Shown: in pieces, positions 1-8,749 of the stretch
How the letters are laid out: each line of letters opens with the position of its first letter
How positions within the stretch are numbered: position 1 is the stretch's first letter
Notes under the pieces: model-generated
Databases searched by the model: none
What the model was told of the DNA's origin: nothing
Seen by the model: only the letters and a program-made list of their open reading frames with translations
From: Nostoc sp. UHCC 0702
GTDB taxonomy: Bacteria; Cyanobacteriota; Cyanobacteriia; Cyanobacteriales; Nostocaceae
Length of the DNA: 64,000 bases
NCBI GenBank assembly: GCA_017164015.1
Contig: CP071065.1
Span: 2,570,501 to 2,634,500 of the forward strand
Direction of reading: 5' to 3'
Position numbers and translations under genes: made by a program

Positions 1-1053
1 GAATATGAAGCAAGGGAAGTACCAAACAATATAAAAGTTCTCTTAGCAAGCGTGCGTCACTGGTTAATGGAAATTGCTATAGTAGGATATGCGCGTCTGG
101 ATACAGCTACTTTAGTGCCTTTTTTGGGGACACTCGAACAAATTCAAGCAGAACCTTTATTAGTACGACAGGCTGCTTTACTAACGGGATATTTTAATGA
201 ATTGATGCGTAATATTCCGGCTGTGGATAGTCAAGTGATTCCTGCATATCGTTGGGTTGATTTGTGGATGCAGGCAATGTTAGGGACTTTGCGTCCGGCT
301 ACTTTGCCCAAATCACAGCCAATAACTGGAAATTTAGAAATTTTAGGTTTAGATTTGCGGCAACATGCGAATTTAGTTAGTTTTACAGCTTATGGTTTAT
401 TAGATGCCAATAATCAAATTCAGTTAGTACGAGTTACCCAGTCAGCTTACAAAGTAGATGCAATCAATAACGAACAAATTTGGTTGTTATTTCCCCAAGC
501 GGCTGATTTACTTGAAGCTTTTGCACAAAATCGGATATTACAAATCAAAGATATACCTTTGCTACCTACCGGCGATTTGTTGTGGCAGGGTCAAGGCGAG
601 CTTGCTCAGAATTATAATTTGATGGAGCGGGCCGCGAAATTCTTTGCTGAAAATGCAACAGATGGCTTGACTTATTGTACAGTTGCACCGAGCGATCGCC
701 ATCCCATCCAAATTGCCGAACCGATATTTCTCAATAACTATAAAGTCGTCAAAAAAGACGAAAATCTGGTTTTAAGTTGGGGTGAAGCAGATGAACTCAG
801 CATTGCTACCGAACGCATTAGCACGTTAGCAGAACTAGACTTAGAAACAATTGCCAAATCTAACCAAATATTCGGACTTTTACGTTTCAATGCGGGAAAA
901 TGGGCAATTCAACCACTTGCTGCCACAATAAAAGGTAAATTAATATATACAGGTAAAACAGCCGCACAAGTAATTTCACGTAAAGATTCATTAAAAGGTA
1001 GCGTCGTCGGAATTCTGCAAGAACGCTCTAGCCGTCTACTACGTAAGGGTTGA
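1..1053 (+). CDS. MoxR/vWA-cluster protein of unknown fold, 5' end cut by window
   Basis: The reading frame is open from base 1, so only the C-terminal 350 residues are visible; a GTG at 52 is internal and not a convincing start. I do not recognise a catalytic motif. The visible part is soluble, with an alpha-helical first half (Trp-rich, with a run resembling RYVDLW helices) and a beta-rich C-terminus ending in a basic RSSRLLRKG tail. It lies 120 bp upstream of a vWA protein, a MoxR ATPase and a DUF5682 protein on the same strand, an arrangement typical of MoxR-vWA gene clusters in which extra SWIM zinc-finger or DUF5691-type partners precede the NTPase. Assignment to such a partner family rests on position only; the upstream part, outside this window, would decide it. 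Confidence 0.6.
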   Translation, partial: EYEAREVPNNIKVLLASVRHWLMEIAIVGYARLDTATLVPFLGTLEQIQAEPLLVRQAALLTGYFNELMRNIPAVDSQVIPAYRWVDLWMQAMLGTLRPATLPKSQPITGNLEILGLDLRQHANLVSFTAYGLLDANNQIQLVRVTQSAYKVDAINNEQIWLLFPQAADLLEAFAQNRILQIKDIPLLPTGDLLWQGQGELAQNYNLMERAAKFFAENATDGLTYCTVAPSDRHPIQIAEPIFLNNYKVVKKDENLVLSWGEADELSIATERISTLAELDLETIAKSNQIFGLLRFNAGKWAIQPLAATIKGKLIYTGKTAAQVISRKDSLKGSVVGILQERSSRLLRKG

Positions 1054-1097
1054 GGCAAATATAGCAACAGCCAAGGTAGACATAAAAAGACTTTTCA

Positions 1098-1170
1098 CCC
1101 AGCGATGCACTGAAGCTCACTCGAAGTGTCCCCAGTCCCCAGTCCCCAGTCCCCAGTCCCCAGTCCCCAG
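1098..1170. repeat. Heptad repeat (CCCCAGT)n with attached GCATCGCTGGG-type cassette
   Basis: About six CCCCAGT units run from 1130 to 1170, directly preceded by the sequence agcgatgcactgaagctc (1101-1118) and a cgaagtgtc stretch. The same composite in the opposite orientation is at 35522-35572, and related versions are at 23651-23730 and 39147-39270. The repeat keeps one frame open upstream of the vWA gene, so an automatic caller would extend that protein by 17 artefactual residues. Confidence 0.8.
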
Positions 1171-1176
1171 CTATAT

Positions 1177-2583
1177 ATGGATACAGAGGAAATTTCCCAA
1201 CGTCGTCAAGTTGTATACTGGCGCTTGTTAACCAGTATGTTTGGCTTTAGCGAACAAGGTGCCAACTTTGAAAACATGGCGACTGAAGTTGTCAGCGAGT
1301 TGAATTTACCGCAATTAATCCTCGACCCTAATATTAGTATTGAAAACTTACTGCACCGCTACCCAGAATTAGAAGCAGATTTTAACAATCCCATTATTCC
1401 CGAAGACGAAACAGCAAACGCAACAGAAGCAACCTTACGCCGCGCCCTTGTTATTTCCAAATTACTCCTAAATGCTTTCGGCCCCAACACCCAAAGTGGA
1501 GTTGTCACCGCCCAACAATACGCGCAGTGGCTCAAAGATGTAGGATTTTTAGAAAAAGCCTTGGGATGTCAACCGGGAAGTTTGCGAGGACAAGCACCGG
1601 GAAGTGGGACAAACACAGGTAATCAAAATCAGGGTGCGGGTATGGGTGCGGGTGCTGGTAGTGGGGGAGGTTTCACCGTCACCGAAGAACAACTACGCGC
1701 CACCCTCAAAGCATTGGAAGGCGAATTAATTCAGCGCATGGCTTTGGAAGAAGTTCTCAAAGATGACAGGTTAGCAAGTCAACTAACTCCATCAATGGCT
1801 TTGGTAGAACAGCTTCTGCGTGAAAAGGCGAATTTGTCAGGAAATTCCCTCAAAAATGCGAAACGGTTAATTCAGGAATACGTTAACGAACTTGCGGAAG
1901 TTCTGCGGTTGCAAGTAGCGCAGGCTGTTGCAGGCAAAATCGATTACTCAGTTCCACCAAAGCGGGTATTTCGCAACTTAGATTTAAAGCGAACGATTTG
2001 GAAAAATCTGACAAACTGGAACCCAGAAGAACAAAGATTATTTGTCGATAGACTATATTACCACCACACAGCCAAGAAAAAAACACCAACCAGAATGATT
2101 GTAGTGGTTGATCAGTCTGGTTCAATGGTGGATGCGATGGTGCAGTGTACGATCCTCGCCTCAATTTTTGCCGGACTTCCCAATGTTGATGTACATTTGC
2201 TAGCCTTTGACACCAGAGTAATTGATTTAACAGCTTGGGTACATGACCCCTTTGAAGTACTGTTGCGGACTAACTTAGGAGGAGGAACGTATATTTATGC
2301 AGCATTACAAGAAGCAGCACAAAAGATTTTAGAACCACAGAATACAGCAATGGTGTTAATTACTGACTTTTACGAAGGTGGTAGTGACCAAGTTTTATTC
2401 GACTACATCAAATCGCTGAAAGAGTCAGGATTACATTTTATCCCCGTGGGTGCCGTGACAAGTTCAGGATATTTCAGTGTTAATCAATGGTTCCGCGACA
2501 AATTGAAGGAGTTGGGTATGCCAATTTTAACTGGGAGTCCGAAGAAGTTGATTGAGGAGTTAAAGAAGGTGATTGTGAGTTAG
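1177..2583 (+). CDS. vWA domain protein (CoxE/MoxR-partner type)
   Basis: The 468-residue protein has an alpha-helical N-terminal half, a Gly/Ser/Asn-rich linker around residues 140-165, and a C-terminal von Willebrand A domain. The MIDAS metal site is visible as DQSGS at residues 312-316, with a later TD in LITDFYEGG supplying the distal ligand. Proteins of this class act with MoxR AAA+ ATPases, the metal-bound vWA domain recruiting the substrate. I chose the ATG at 1177 because the longer frame from 1126 simply translates CCCCAGT heptads (SPVPSPQ repeats). It is followed by a repeat-filled gap and then the MoxR gene. No membrane segment is evident. The MoxR partnership is inferred from adjacency. 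Confidence 0.88.
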   Translation: MDTEEISQRRQVVYWRLLTSMFGFSEQGANFENMATEVVSELNLPQLILDPNISIENLLHRYPELEADFNNPIIPEDETANATEATLRRALVISKLLLNAFGPNTQSGVVTAQQYAQWLKDVGFLEKALGCQPGSLRGQAPGSGTNTGNQNQGAGMGAGAGSGGGFTVTEEQLRATLKALEGELIQRMALEEVLKDDRLASQLTPSMALVEQLLREKANLSGNSLKNAKRLIQEYVNELAEVLRLQVAQAVAGKIDYSVPPKRVFRNLDLKRTIWKNLTNWNPEEQRLFVDRLYYHHTAKKKTPTRMIVVVDQSGSMVDAMVQCTILASIFAGLPNVDVHLLAFDTRVIDLTAWVHDPFEVLLRTNLGGGTYIYAALQEAAQKILEPQNTAMVLITDFYEGGSDQVLFDYIKSLKESGLHFIPVGAVTSSGYFSVNQWFRDKLKELGMPILTGSPKKLIEELKKVIVS

Positions 2584-2719
2584 CGGGGGAGCGGGGGAGC
2601 AGGGGGGCGGGGGAGCGGGGGGGCGGGGGGGCAGGGGGGCAGGGGAAGAAATAACAACTGACAACTAACAACTAACAACTAACAACTAACAACTAACAAC
2701 TGACAACTAACTAAGAATT
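2584..2719. repeat. G-rich simple repeat followed by (AACAACT)n heptads
   Basis: Between the vWA and MoxR genes, 2584-2646 is a G-run repeat (gcgggggagcgggggagc type) and about 2654-2712 is a heptad array of the form acaacta/acaactg, around eight units. These are simple tandem repeats of the cyanobacterial heptad class. No gene is visible. A ribosome binding site follows at 2720-2724 (AGGAG), 6 bp before the MoxR ATG. Confidence 0.85.
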
Positions 2720-2730
2720 AGGAGATAAAT

Positions 2731-3879
2731 ATGCCAAAAGCTAAAAGTAATAATACAAATGTTGTTAGCAATGGGGTGATGTTGCGACAACCTGCGGAAT
2801 TGAAGTATGCAGAGGAGTTGGAATATTTAGCTTCCATTGATAAGGGTGCGAAACCGTTTTCTTGGCGACTTTCGCCGCAAATAGTACGCACTTTTGTGTT
2901 GGGTAGTACGCCATCCCAAAAATTAGACCGCCAAATTGAGCAGAAATGGTATGGAGATAGCGCGATCGCAGAACGTGCTATTGTAACTTTGGCTTCTGAC
3001 CGTGGTTTACTGTTGATTGGCGACCCTGGTACTGGTAAAAGTTGGCTGGCTGAATTACTGGCGGCGGCAATTTCTGGTAATTCCACTTATGTAGTCCAGG
3101 GAACTGCGGGAACTACGGAAGACCAAATTAAGTATTCTTGGAATGTGGCGATGGTGATTGCTGCTGGTCAATCACGCAATTCTCTGATTCCTTCACCAAT
3201 TATGACGGCGATGCAAAGCGGTGCAATGGGCAGGTTTGAGGAGTTAACCCGCTGTACTTCGGATGTTCAAGATGCACTGATATCTATACTGAGTGAAAAG
3301 TATATTTCTATTCCTGAACTCAAAGATGATAATGTGGCTTTTGCTCAACCAGGGTTTAATGTAATTGCTACTGCTAACAGTCGGGATAGGGGTGTGAATG
3401 AACTTTCTTCGGCGTTGAAACGACGGTTTAATTTTGTACATATGCCTGTGGTGACGAATAAGAAGCAAGAAAAAGAAATTATTCTCTTCCGTACCAAGGA
3501 GTTGATGAACCGTCACGGTTTTGAGGTGGATGTTCCACCAACTTTATTAGATGTATTGTTACAAACTTTCGCAGATCTACGTGAAACTAGTGCCGCTGCA
3601 AGTTCTGATGACCAGCGTTTGGAGTCTGCGCTTTCTACTGCTGAACAAATTGGTGTTTTGGAAGATGCTATTTTACACAGCCGTTATTTTGGGGCGACTA
3701 ATTTGGAAGCGGGTGTGTTAGCAAGGTCGTTGGTGGGGACTTTGGTACGTCGTCAACCAGAGGATATTTCGGTGATGAATAAGTTTTGGCACGCGGTTGT
3801 GGAAAAGCGGAGTAAAGAAAATAAAGGTGAATGGGAAGCTTTTCTTCAAGGTGGGAAGCAAGCGATGGGATTATTTTAA
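2731..3879 (+). CDS. MoxR-type AAA+ ATPase
   Basis: This 382-residue protein is a MoxR-family AAA+ ATPase. The Walker A motif GDPGTGKS is at residues 97-104 (Lys103). The Walker B region reads MGRFEELTR, sensor 1 is VIATAN, and an arginine-finger region LSSALKRRFNF follows. It begins with ATG preceded by AGGAG at 6 bp. MoxR ATPases remodel or activate client proteins together with vWA partners, and here it lies between a vWA gene and a DUF5682 gene, a combination recognised in comparative genomics as a three-part MoxR-vWA NTPase system. The C-terminal lid is present, so the protein looks intact. The client cannot be read from sequence. Confidence 0.9.
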   Translation: MPKAKSNNTNVVSNGVMLRQPAELKYAEELEYLASIDKGAKPFSWRLSPQIVRTFVLGSTPSQKLDRQIEQKWYGDSAIAERAIVTLASDRGLLLIGDPGTGKSWLAELLAAAISGNSTYVVQGTAGTTEDQIKYSWNVAMVIAAGQSRNSLIPSPIMTAMQSGAMGRFEELTRCTSDVQDALISILSEKYISIPELKDDNVAFAQPGFNVIATANSRDRGVNELSSALKRRFNFVHMPVVTNKKQEKEIILFRTKELMNRHGFEVDVPPTLLDVLLQTFADLRETSAAASSDDQRLESALSTAEQIGVLEDAILHSRYFGATNLEAGVLARSLVGTLVRRQPEDISVMNKFWHAVVEKRSKENKGEWEAFLQGGKQAMGLF

Positions 3880-4009
3880 ACATCACCTAAAAACCCTCTT
3901 AAACTCTTCTTCCTTTGTGTCCTCTGCGTCCTTTGCGGTTCGTTTTTCTTTTTCTCACGCAAAGGCGCAAAGGCGCAAAGAAGAAGGCAAGATATTTGGA
4001 AAGTGAATT

Positions 4010-6847
4010 ATGGTTAAGTTGCCAACTGCATTCGATGCACTCCAAGAACAATTACTGAACGCTGCGGAAAGGTTTGCTACTGGTGATCAAGGTTTAAGTG
4101 AGATGCTGATGGCTTTGATGGCAGATGTGGAAAGGGCTAGCAATGAACCTTTAGAAGTTTTTCCGGTGTGTCATCATTCACCATCCTCGGCTTTGCAGAT
4201 GGTGCGGAGGTTGCGGGAGAAGCCGCCGCAAGTGATTTATTTGGAACTTTGTGAAGATTTGCAAAATGTTGTGGAGAATTTGCGTGATTGTAAGTTACCT
4301 GTGGCTTTGCAAGCTTTTGCGGCTGAGTCGGAGAGTTTTTCACCTAAAATTATGCCGTTGAGTGTGGTTGCACCTATTACTGAAGCTTCGGCAGAATATC
4401 AAGCGATCGCATTTGCGTTGCAGCATCCGGAAACTAAGTTAGTATTTGTTGATAGGGCTGTTGATTTTGTTTTCCAATGGGAACCTCCTGATGTGAAAGC
4501 TGTGGTGGAAGAGGAAGAACCCAGTAGCGAGGAAGCAAAAATGCACGGTTCGGCGGTTGGTGTGGAGGTGGGTAGCCTTGTGCCAACTTTTGAGGAATTT
4601 TTAAGCTTTTTGCTGCGAAACTCCAATACACGCCATTTTTCGGAATGGTGGGATGAATATGTGGAAACAGCTATTATTGGTGCAGATTATGAAACTTACC
4701 GCCAAATCATGTTTCTCATCGGTAGCTTGATGCGGCGTTTGGGAACCCGCAAACGGGATATCGAAATCGACCGTCAACGGGAACGCTATATGTGGACTTG
4801 CATGAAAAAACATATGCAAGCTAATAAAATTCAACCGGAAGCAGCAATATATATTTGCGGTGCAGCACATGCAGCTAGCGATGTGGCTGAATACAGTGTG
4901 ACTAATAATCATGTTTGGGAAATTCCCCAACGCACGCCAACTAAATGGTTGTACGGTTTGATTCCTTCTAGTTTTGCTGCTATCGAATATCAATTTCGTC
5001 ATCCTGCGGGTACGGTGTCGCTGGCGGAAGCAAGTTGGAAGAAGAATCTTAAAGTTACAGGTTTAAAGGGTTTTTCGCTGAATAAGGAAGAGAAAGTTAG
5101 CAAAATTCCGCAAAAACCAATTGCAGCTAAATCAACTAATTCCACCCTGACAGCTTTTTTAACTCGTCCGCCAGAACTAGCAAAAGCAGATACGGAACAA
5201 CTTTTGCAGTGGTGTGCTGATATTGTGGGATTGGCGCGAAAAAATGGCTATTTGGCAAGTACCGCAGATTCAATTGCTATCTACCAAACCTCGATGTTGC
5301 TGGCTGGAATGCGGAACCGGATGCACCCGACACCCTACGATTTTCAAGATGCAGCCATAACTTGTCTGGAAAAAGACCGCACTCCGAAAAAACGCAATAT
5401 TTACCAACTTTGCCAAATTTTACTCGGTGGCGATCGCATTGGTACGGTTGGTTATGCTTCTCTACCTCCTTTAGCACAAGATGTTTACAATAGGCTGCAA
5501 CCATTGTCAGTCAATTTGTTTGCCCAAACTAACCAACGTGCTTTAATGGATTTTAAACAGCAACCAGAACTTCTACGATGTTCGGATGTGCTGTGGCGAT
5601 TGCATTATTTGTTAAGCGATCGCATTGTTAAACCTATTATGGGCGATCGTAGCCTCGGTTCTAAACCAATTCAAGAATCTTGGGAAATTTGCATCGGTAA
5701 ATACCAGCACGATATTATTATGCTCGGTTACGAGGGCGTGAGTATCGAACAGGTTCTAGAACAGCGTCTCAAGCAGGCGGCTTTTAAAGCACAAGCACAA
5801 ACCAGCGATGTTCTCAAAGCAGTTGAAGATAGCATTTTATACGCTCGTAGCCTCCGCTTAACTCAAGAACTCGGCGAACATGCAATTTTTCTCCTCAAAC
5901 AAGAAACTGGTGTTAGTGATGCACCACAAGTATTTGAGCGAGTGCGGCGGCTAGTACATTATTACCGCACCACACCAACAGGATTACCTGTGTGGATAGA
6001 GCATTTTGTTACTACTGGCTACGGTCATTACGCGACATTACTACCCCAAGCCTTTGCCGATAGAGGTACAACCCCCGAACAAATCGCCGGCATGTTGGGT
6101 TTTATTTTCACTCTGGAAAGTTTAGCATTATCTCTAGGTTGCAACCGCAGTCAATTATTAATAGGTGTTAAACAATCAAGCCAAGGTTTAGAAGACCCTG
6201 CGAAACTTGGTTTATTGTGGACAACTGAATGGTTGCTGACATTGCGAAAGCTAGAAGAAATTCGAGAATTCTTCGACGGTGTGATTGGCAATGAAATGTT
6301 AATTAGTTCTTTTCCAGAATATTTAAATGGGTTTATCTTATCTCTGACATTTGCACCCCGAATCAGCCATTTTGTGGTGGAGTTGCTAAGTAAATTATTT
6401 GCCACAGTTCCCGACACAATTTTATTGCCTTGGTTGCCAAGCTTAATTCTCAGACTGCGACCCCATGCCCAAATTTTGCAAGTCTTAATCAAAGAAGCAG
6501 CTAGTAGTTTTCCCAAGAATTTGGCTGGTTTTGATAATTGGGTTCCTGCATGGTCAAAGCAGCAACCTGAGATTGCAGAAAATTTGCAACGAGTTGAAGC
6601 TAAACCTGCACTCAGCGAAAATGAGTTGAAAATCAGAGAATTACTGTTTAATTCGCCAGCAACAACAAACGCTTTTGCTAAATTATTGGGAGTTGAAAAA
6701 CTAACTTGGCAAGAAAGTTTAGGCGAAAATATAAATTCTCAAAATCAATTATCTGAAAAAGAACTAAAAACACAAGAATTAATTCTTGCTCATCCAGCAA
6801 CATTAAATTACTTTGCTGGACTAATTAATTCCAATCAGTTTTCTTAG
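4010..6847 (+). CDS. DUF5682 family protein (third component of MoxR-vWA system)
   Basis: This is a 945-residue protein. Near the N-terminus it has the family-like stretch VCHHSPSSALQMVRRL and then LELCEDL; near residue 280 comes YICGAAHAASDV. This spacing of His and Glu motifs (HHS ... LE ... CGAAH) is what I associate with DUF5682, possibly a metal-dependent fold related to the TraB/EreA/ChaN group; that link is from memory and unproven here. The C-terminal 500 residues are helical. The last ~70 residues contain two similar segments (NELKIRELLFNSPATTNAFAK and a KELKTQELILAHPATLNYFAG copy). It is 130 bp downstream of the MoxR gene with no strong ribosome binding site; the gap holds short cgcaaagg repeats. 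Likely co-transcribed with the ATPase. Confidence 0.78.
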   Translation: MVKLPTAFDALQEQLLNAAERFATGDQGLSEMLMALMADVERASNEPLEVFPVCHHSPSSALQMVRRLREKPPQVIYLELCEDLQNVVENLRDCKLPVALQAFAAESESFSPKIMPLSVVAPITEASAEYQAIAFALQHPETKLVFVDRAVDFVFQWEPPDVKAVVEEEEPSSEEAKMHGSAVGVEVGSLVPTFEEFLSFLLRNSNTRHFSEWWDEYVETAIIGADYETYRQIMFLIGSLMRRLGTRKRDIEIDRQRERYMWTCMKKHMQANKIQPEAAIYICGAAHAASDVAEYSVTNNHVWEIPQRTPTKWLYGLIPSSFAAIEYQFRHPAGTVSLAEASWKKNLKVTGLKGFSLNKEEKVSKIPQKPIAAKSTNSTLTAFLTRPPELAKADTEQLLQWCADIVGLARKNGYLASTADSIAIYQTSMLLAGMRNRMHPTPYDFQDAAITCLEKDRTPKKRNIYQLCQILLGGDRIGTVGYASLPPLAQDVYNRLQPLSVNLFAQTNQRALMDFKQQPELLRCSDVLWRLHYLLSDRIVKPIMGDRSLGSKPIQESWEICIGKYQHDIIMLGYEGVSIEQVLEQRLKQAAFKAQAQTSDVLKAVEDSILYARSLRLTQELGEHAIFLLKQETGVSDAPQVFERVRRLVHYYRTTPTGLPVWIEHFVTTGYGHYATLLPQAFADRGTTPEQIAGMLGFIFTLESLALSLGCNRSQLLIGVKQSSQGLEDPAKLGLLWTTEWLLTLRKLEEIREFFDGVIGNEMLISSFPEYLNGFILSLTFAPRISHFVVELLSKLFATVPDTILLPWLPSLILRLRPHAQILQVLIKEAASSFPKNLAGFDNWVPAWSKQQPEIAENLQRVEAKPALSENELKIRELLFNSPATTNAFAKLLGVEKLTWQESLGENINSQNQLSEKELKTQELILAHPATLNYFAGLINSNQFS

Positions 6848-6853
6848 TGTCTT

Positions 6854-7000
6854 ATCTCATGTCCGCTTGATTACTTATTAAACTCTAAGAACCCCACCCC
6901 ACCAAAGCTACGCTTTGTTTCCCCTCCCCGTCAACGGGGAGGGGTTAGGGGTGGGGTGTAATGACTGTGGCAACTATAACTAATTACCCGGACATGATAT
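6854..7000. mobile_element. Palindromic MITE-like element, copy A
   Basis: 147 bp bounded by imperfect inverted repeats (left atctcatgtccgcttgat; right end gacatgatat, whose complement reads atatcatgtc). The middle is a nested palindrome: CCCCACCCC, AAAGCTACGCTTT, then CCCCTCCCCG/CGGGGAGGGG and GGGGTGGGG. The same structure recurs at 9503, 15639 and 43071. It carries no ORF, so it would need a transposase supplied elsewhere. Confidence 0.8.
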
Positions 7001-7201
7001 TATATCAAGTTCGGCTAATTACTTACGATATAGTCGGTTTGCTTGGTAATAGGTAATGGGTAATGGGTAATGGGTAATGGGTAATAGGTAATAGGTAATG
7101 GGTAATAGGTAATACACAAAACCAATTACCAATTACCAATTACCAATTACCAATTACCGACCTCCACAGATATCATAAGTGTTTAAACGGACATGATATT
7201 A
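7001..7201. mobile_element. Second palindromic element with opposed heptad arrays
   Basis: Directly abutting copy A is a 200-bp stretch with similar ends (tatatcaagttcggctaatt on the left; acggacatgatatta on the right). Its body consists of GGTAATG/GGTAATA heptads (about 7050-7113) followed by ATTACCA heptads (about 7124-7158), so the two arrays are reverse complements and could form a long imperfect hairpin. The remaining 150 bases before the next gene at 7351 are AT-rich with a degenerate 'aaccacgaaggcac' repeat and show no gene. Confidence 0.65.
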
Positions 7202-7350
7202 GTGGTTCAAAAGTCAATTTTTTAACCACGAAGGCACTAAGACACCAAGGTGAAGAACCAAAATTGAAAGGATTAGTCCTTTTTACTTACAGACTTGTAT
7301 TTAATAACACTAGTCTTTTAAAATTACTTTAATATCGTCTTCTGAGTTTA

Positions 7351-7740
7351 ATGACACCTGATCTTATTTGTCTGTTAATTCTAGCCCTCTGGTCATTTCC
7401 ACTGAATCACATTCCTGCACTCGCTCGTGTAGCCTACTCAGATATTAGTTGGGGAATGGGAAACCGAGAAAAAATGCCTGATGTACCGCCGTGGGTAGAA
7501 CGTGCGGACAGGGCGCAGCGAAATCACCATGACAATTTAGCCATGATTGCAGTGGTTATTTTTACTGCACAAATCACAGGACAAAGTGATAGTGTCACTG
7601 CGATCGCATCAATCGTGATTGTCGTGTTCAGAATATTGCACAGCCTTGTCTACATTTTTGGCATCCCAGGTATCCGTTCATTGTCCTACTTTGGTGCTGT
7701 ATTGGCAATGTTTGCGATCGTTTGGCGGATTTTTACTTAA
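7351..7740 (+). CDS. MAPEG family membrane protein
   Basis: The 129-residue protein has about four hydrophobic segments and the MAPEG signature region ERADRAQRNHHDNL (residues ~50-63), where the conserved Arg/Asn residues sit in the loop after the first helix. MAPEG proteins are small integral membrane enzymes related to microsomal glutathione transferase; bacterial members are mostly uncharacterised. Length matches the family (about 130). The start is ATG without a clear ribosome binding site. It stands alone between mobile elements and a minus-strand gene, so no operon context helps. The exact substrate is unknown. Confidence 0.82.
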   Translation: MTPDLICLLILALWSFPLNHIPALARVAYSDISWGMGNREKMPDVPPWVERADRAQRNHHDNLAMIAVVIFTAQITGQSDSVTAIASIVIVVFRILHSLVYIFGIPGIRSLSYFGAVLAMFAIVWRIFT

Positions 7741-7838
7741 AGGAGTGTAAAAGCGATCGCAATCATACTACCATCAATAAAGCCTGGACAGATAACCTAT
7801 AGGATGGGCACACACTTCACAACCTAGGCTATTTAAGC

Positions 7839-7861
7839 CCCCTCTTTGCGTCAAAGAGGGG
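7839..7861. terminator. Hairpin between convergent genes (no U-tract)
   Basis: CCCCTCTTTG (7839-7848), loop CGT, CAAAGAGGGG (7852-7861): a perfect 10-bp stem located between the plus-strand MAPEG gene and the end of the minus-strand secreted-protein gene. There is no run of T on either side, so a classical Rho-independent terminator is not supported; it may be a repeat remnant or act in 3'-end processing. Confidence 0.4.
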
Positions 7862-7894
7862 TTGAGGAGAGTTTCATCGTCACGTTGATTCGTG

Positions 7895-8359
7895 TTAATA
7901 GCAACCGCGACGGTAATTGCTGTGTCGATAGTCGTAGTGTCTCAGGTAATGGCAGTATAGGGGATCGGAAACTCCTTGATAGTAATTATTGTATCGATTG
8001 TGATACCGCCTACGGTAATAAATATTTTCGGGATAGTAACGCTGACGACGGTAATAATTTCTGTTCCTTTGATGATATTGCCTGGGATAACGACGATACC
8101 TCCTATAATGATGGCGGTGTTTTCGATGTTTTAATTTTTCCGTATCACCTTGCCTATCTTCCTCAATTGAGGAATATTCTCTAACTGAATTTCCAAAGTA
8201 ATTCACTTCATCTTGATTTGCGTTTGTCTGAACAACTGTTAGGTCTAAATTCTCAGGAGTTGGTAGCATCTGCAACCTATTTTTTTCAGATGCTGTGGCT
8301 ATCTCAAATCCGAGGCAACTGGGCAATAATAAAATACTGATTACCAATTTCCAAAACAC
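7895..8359 (-). CDS. Small secreted His/Tyr/Arg-rich protein
   Basis: The 154-residue protein starts with a signal peptide-like segment (MFWKLVISILLLPSCLGFE). Its C-terminal half is extraordinarily rich in Tyr, Arg, His and Asn (RRYRRYPRQYHQRNRNYYRR and similar), with a Cys near the very end. GTG start: AGGAG lies 9 bp upstream, while the nearby ATG at 8367 is in another frame that stops quickly. I do not recognise a family. The low-complexity basic aromatic tail could bind polysaccharide or metal; that is conjecture. The opposite strand has a frame of similar length, but it lacks a signal peptide and its composition mirrors the low-complexity tail, so I take the minus strand as the gene. Confidence 0.62.
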   Translation of the reverse strand: MFWKLVISILLLPSCLGFEIATASEKNRLQMLPTPENLDLTVVQTNANQDEVNYFGNSVREYSSIEEDRQGDTEKLKHRKHRHHYRRYRRYPRQYHQRNRNYYRRQRYYPENIYYRRRYHNRYNNYYQGVSDPLYCHYLRHYDYRHSNYRRGCY

Positions 8360-8749
8360 TGTTTCATGCTCCTAATTTCTTGCTCACTGGCTTCTCTTGG
8401 GAATGCCTGCTGTGTAAGGTTCTGGCAGAAATAGGATTTACGCAGTGAAACAAAAAATCAAGCTTGTTTCTTTTGAAGGAAAAATACAGCCTTTATCAAT
8501 TATCTACCATATAGATTCTGGTGAGTATAGTTATTAGCGATCGCTGATTAAATAATTTAAAAATATTTATTATTTCTTAACACTTTTTTGAAATTCAAAA
8601 TCTGAGTTGTACATGACGTTCTTGTACTAACTACAAGCAGTTTTACCTTGTTGTTGCACCACAAAAACTGTAATATATATGGTTGGCCAACCCGTCATCC
8701 CATTGACATTTGTAATTTTAATTACATCGCTTAGAAAAAAACTGTAATT
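8360..8749. other. Intergenic, divergent promoter region
   Basis: 390 bp between divergently oriented genes (secreted protein on minus, sucrose-phosphate phosphatase on plus). AT-rich, with a tattatttc/aaaatattta stretch near 8550-8580. It must hold the promoters of both genes, but I see no convincing -35/-10 pair or operator. No gene is visible. Confidence 0.5.

Noticed and set aside
7846..8184. 112-codon plus-strand frame
   Set aside because: Overlaps the minus-strand secreted protein, which has a signal peptide and ribosome binding site; the plus frame only mirrors its low-complexity tail.
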